Source: an uncultured Oscillospiraceae bacterium
GTDB taxonomy: Bacteria > Bacillota > Clostridia > Oscillospirales > Oscillospiraceae
Length of the DNA: 12,398 nt
NCBI GenBank assembly: GCA_905233785.1
Contig: CAJOCV010000036.1
Span: 1-12,398, forward strand
Direction: 5' to 3'
This document shows, piece by piece, positions 11,955 to 12,398 of the stretch. The position numbers and the translations under genes were made by a program. The notes below the pieces were generated by a model. It had not been told where the DNA came from. It worked only from the letters and a program-made list of their open reading frames with translations, and did no database searches. Within the stretch, counting starts at the first letter, position 1. Every line of letters begins with the position of its first letter.

Positions 11955-12398
11955 AGTCCTCGGCGTATCGCCCGACGCCTCCGATGAGGAGATCAAGAAG
12001 GCGTACCGGGATCTCACGAAAAAATATCACCCCGACTTAAACCCCGGGGACGAAAAGGCGGCGGAAAAGATGAACGACATCAACGCCGCTTACGACGCCA
12101 TCAAAAACGGTACCGCCCAGCAGAGCTACGGCGCCGGCGGCAGCGCCTATCAGCAGGACCCCTACGGCTGGCAGAACGTCTACGGCTGGTACAATGCCCA
12201 GCAGCGCCAGCGGCAGACCGAGCGCAGCGAGTACACCGCCGCGCGCAGCTTCATCCGCAACGGTCTGTACCGCGAGGCGCTCAACGCCCTCTCCGGCGTC
12301 CCCGCGGCGCAGCGTGACGGACGTTGGTACTATCTCTGCGCCGTGGCGAATCTGTACCTCGGCAACAAGATCGCCGCGCTTGAGCAGGCCAAGCAGGC
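11935..12398 (+). CDS. Partial J-domain (DnaJ-like) protein with TPR-like C-terminus
   Basis: 154 codons are in the window; the gene runs off the right edge. Residues 4-58 form a J domain with DPYKVLGVSPDASDEEIKKA, then the HPD triad at 32-34 (KYHPDLNPG) that stimulates the ATPase of DnaK/Hsp70. Residues 60-95 are a Gly/Gln/Tyr-rich linker. Residues 100-154 (YTAARSFIRNGLYREALNAL, WYYLCAVANLYLGNKIAALE) look like a TPR-type helical pair. There is no zinc-finger region in the visible part, so it is a class C J-protein and not DnaJ itself. ATG 11935 is preceded by AGAGGA (11922-11927) inside the preceding gene. Coupling to the zinc-ribbon and DUF5685 genes suggests that it recruits DnaK to a specific client or site. 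Confidence 0.9.
   Translation, partial: MVQDPYKVLGVSPDASDEEIKKAYRDLTKKYHPDLNPGDEKAAEKMNDINAAYDAIKNGTAQQSYGAGGSAYQQDPYGWQNVYGWYNAQQRQRQTERSEYTAARSFIRNGLYREALNALSGVPAAQRDGRWYYLCAVANLYLGNKIAALEQAKQ

Noticed and set aside
1..12398. CRISPR array, tRNA, rRNA, insertion sequence or phage genes
   Set aside because: None seen: no regularly spaced repeats, no cloverleaf-like sequence, no transposase or integrase motifs.

Overview
This window looks like chromosomal DNA of a GC-rich, Gram-positive, spore-forming anaerobe of the Clostridia, most likely Oscillospiraceae/Ruminococcaceae-like. The basis is gene content: a SpoVB/YkvU-type flippase, an FMN-riboswitch RibU, a two-gene SufC-SufB system without cysteine desulfurase, DUF4914 and DUF5685 proteins, and lipoproteins with Pro-Thr linkers. 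Strong AGGAGG-like ribosome sites and -35/17 bp/-10 promoters fit as well. The taxonomic call is inference; no rRNA is present.

Layout. 1-624 (minus, cut by the left edge): a surface protein with a copper-amine-oxidase-N-like domain leading into a polysaccharide deacetylase. 714-2084 (plus): a MOP-superfamily flippase, divergent from it. 1993-2724 (minus): the riboflavin ECF S-component RibU, whose 3' end overlaps the flippase 3' end by 92 bp. Its leader (2738-2969) holds a promoter, a full FMN riboswitch and an intrinsic terminator. 2996-3110: a cluster of small palindromes and 7-bp tandem repeats. 3156-5460 (plus): truA followed closely by a lipoprotein with leucine-rich-type repeats. 5597-7495: a DUF4914-like, PEPCK-like P-loop protein with its own promoter and a UUCG terminator. 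7610-9279: sufC-sufB with promoter and terminator. 9403-10464: a D-Ala-D-Ala ligase starting with TTG. 10465-10665: an intergenic leader rich in alternative RNA helices. 10666-12398 (cut by the right edge): a tightly packed operon of a membrane zinc-ribbon protein, a DUF5685 protein and a J-domain protein.

How the genes relate. Most are separate housekeeping units: envelope (deacetylase, flippase, Ddl), vitamin uptake under FMN control, tRNA modification and Fe-S assembly. The least understood parts are the DUF4914 gene, whose codon use suggests strong expression, and the zinc-ribbon/DUF5685/J-domain operon. The operon's genes overlap (TGATG junction, then a 20-nt overlap), so the products are probably made together. 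Its leader can form two mutually exclusive helices around the ribosome-binding site. This operon with its leader is the best candidate here for an undescribed system.
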